Shown here piece after piece: positions 14,030 through 14,433 of a stretch of DNA of 14,433 nucleotides. The DNA is from Planctomycetota bacterium (GTDB taxonomy: Bacteria; Planctomycetota; B15-G4), in contig QNBX01000117.1 in assembly GCA_003644265.1 (NCBI GenBank), positions 1-14,433 of the forward strand, written 5' to 3'. Position numbers and translations under genes: made by a program. The notes under the pieces are model-generated. The model did no database searches and had not been told where the DNA came from. It saw only the letters and a list, made by a program, of their open reading frames with translations. Each line of letters starts with the position of its first letter. Position 1 is the stretch's first letter.

Positions 14030-14433
14030 ATGGCGTCGCCGCTCACCATCGCCCACGTGGACACCGAGTCGGGCTTCTCCGGCGGGCAGGTGCAGGTGTT
14101 CCTGCTGATGCACGGCCTGCGCGAACGTGGCGTGCGCAACCTGCTGCTGTGTCGCCCCGGCAGTCAGGAGCAGGCGCAGGCAGAGGAGCAGGGCTTCGAG
14201 GTGGCGGCCGTGCCCATGGCCAACGACTGGCACCTGAGCGCCATCCCGCGCCTGGCCGCGGTCATGCGGCGGGAGGGCGCGTCGCTGGCGCACCTGCACA
14301 CCGGCCGCGCCAACTGGCTGGGCGGCTGGGCCGCGAGGCGGGCGGGCATCCCCGCCATCACCACACGACGCATGGACCGGCCGGTGAAGCCGGGCTGGCT
14401 CACGCGGCTGACCTACGAGCGTCTGACCTGCCG
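14030..14433 (+). CDS. Glycosyltransferase, GT4-like (partial, 3' end off window)
   Basis: The first 134 residues of a GT-B glycosyltransferase N-terminal domain. TIAHVDTESGFSGGQVQVFL gives the first beta strand and the Gly-Gly loop of GT4 proteins, followed by LRERGV, LLLCRPGS, LAHLHTGRANWLGGWAA and IPAITTRRMDRP, as in lipopolysaccharide or capsule glycosyltransferases. The nucleotide-sugar-binding C-terminal half lies beyond the window, so the sugar cannot be assigned. ATG at 14030 is the natural start; only a weak GTGGGG precedes it. The gene diverges from the peptidase gene with 26 bp between start codons, so its promoter must lie in or next to the peptidase coding sequence. Confidence 0.82.
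   Translation, partial: MASPLTIAHVDTESGFSGGQVQVFLLMHGLRERGVRNLLLCRPGSQEQAQAEEQGFEVAAVPMANDWHLSAIPRLAAVMRREGASLAHLHTGRANWLGGWAARRAGIPAITTRRMDRPVKPGWLTRLTYERLTC

Overview
The window is a GC-rich bacterial chromosome segment (14,433 bp). Ordinary genes lie at both ends and an accessory block of mobile DNA, roughly 4588-11476, lies between them. No rRNA, tRNA or CRISPR array was seen. Composition, frequent GTG starts and the secreted cupredoxin with an extra C-terminal module fit a planctomycete-like (or possibly myxobacterial) organism. That placement is inference from gene style only.

Left flank (1-4416, minus strand): a tight three-gene operon of a GcvT-fold aminomethyltransferase-like protein followed by two phytoene-desaturase/PYROXD2-like FAD oxidoreductases. 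Each junction is a 4-bp GTGA stop/start overlap with a GGAG ribosome site 7 nt upstream. FAD amine oxidation coupled to a GcvT-type folate domain is a known theme in dimethylglycine and sarcosine metabolism, so a C1/N-methyl function is plausible but unproven.

Accessory block: a 3.28-kb insertion element (4588-7866) with 25-bp imperfect terminal inverted repeats carries two different, apparently intact DDE integrase-fold transposases plus a small HTH/coiled-coil protein between them. The small protein and the second transposase appear to be joined by a frameshift near a G6A5 run. The element also has a hairpin covering the ribosome site of its first gene, and a 49-bp palindrome inserted in frame in that gene. 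It abuts a 5'-truncated RHS gene, whose 3' end overlaps a gene for a membrane-anchored or secreted FG-GAP/VCBS-type protein. Next comes a transposon graveyard (about 10345-11476): the 3' end of a different integrase-core transposase on the minus strand, hairpins and short direct repeats, and the 5' end of a diverged relative of the intact element.

Right flank (11604-14433): a secreted type-1 copper protein and a lipoprotein Xaa-Pro aminopeptidase (both minus strand), then a divergent, truncated GT4-type glycosyltransferase running off the window.

Most notable: the two-DDE element and its internal regulatory and recoding signals. Comparison with the relic at 11260-11476 shows which of these parts are conserved and which are recent insertions.
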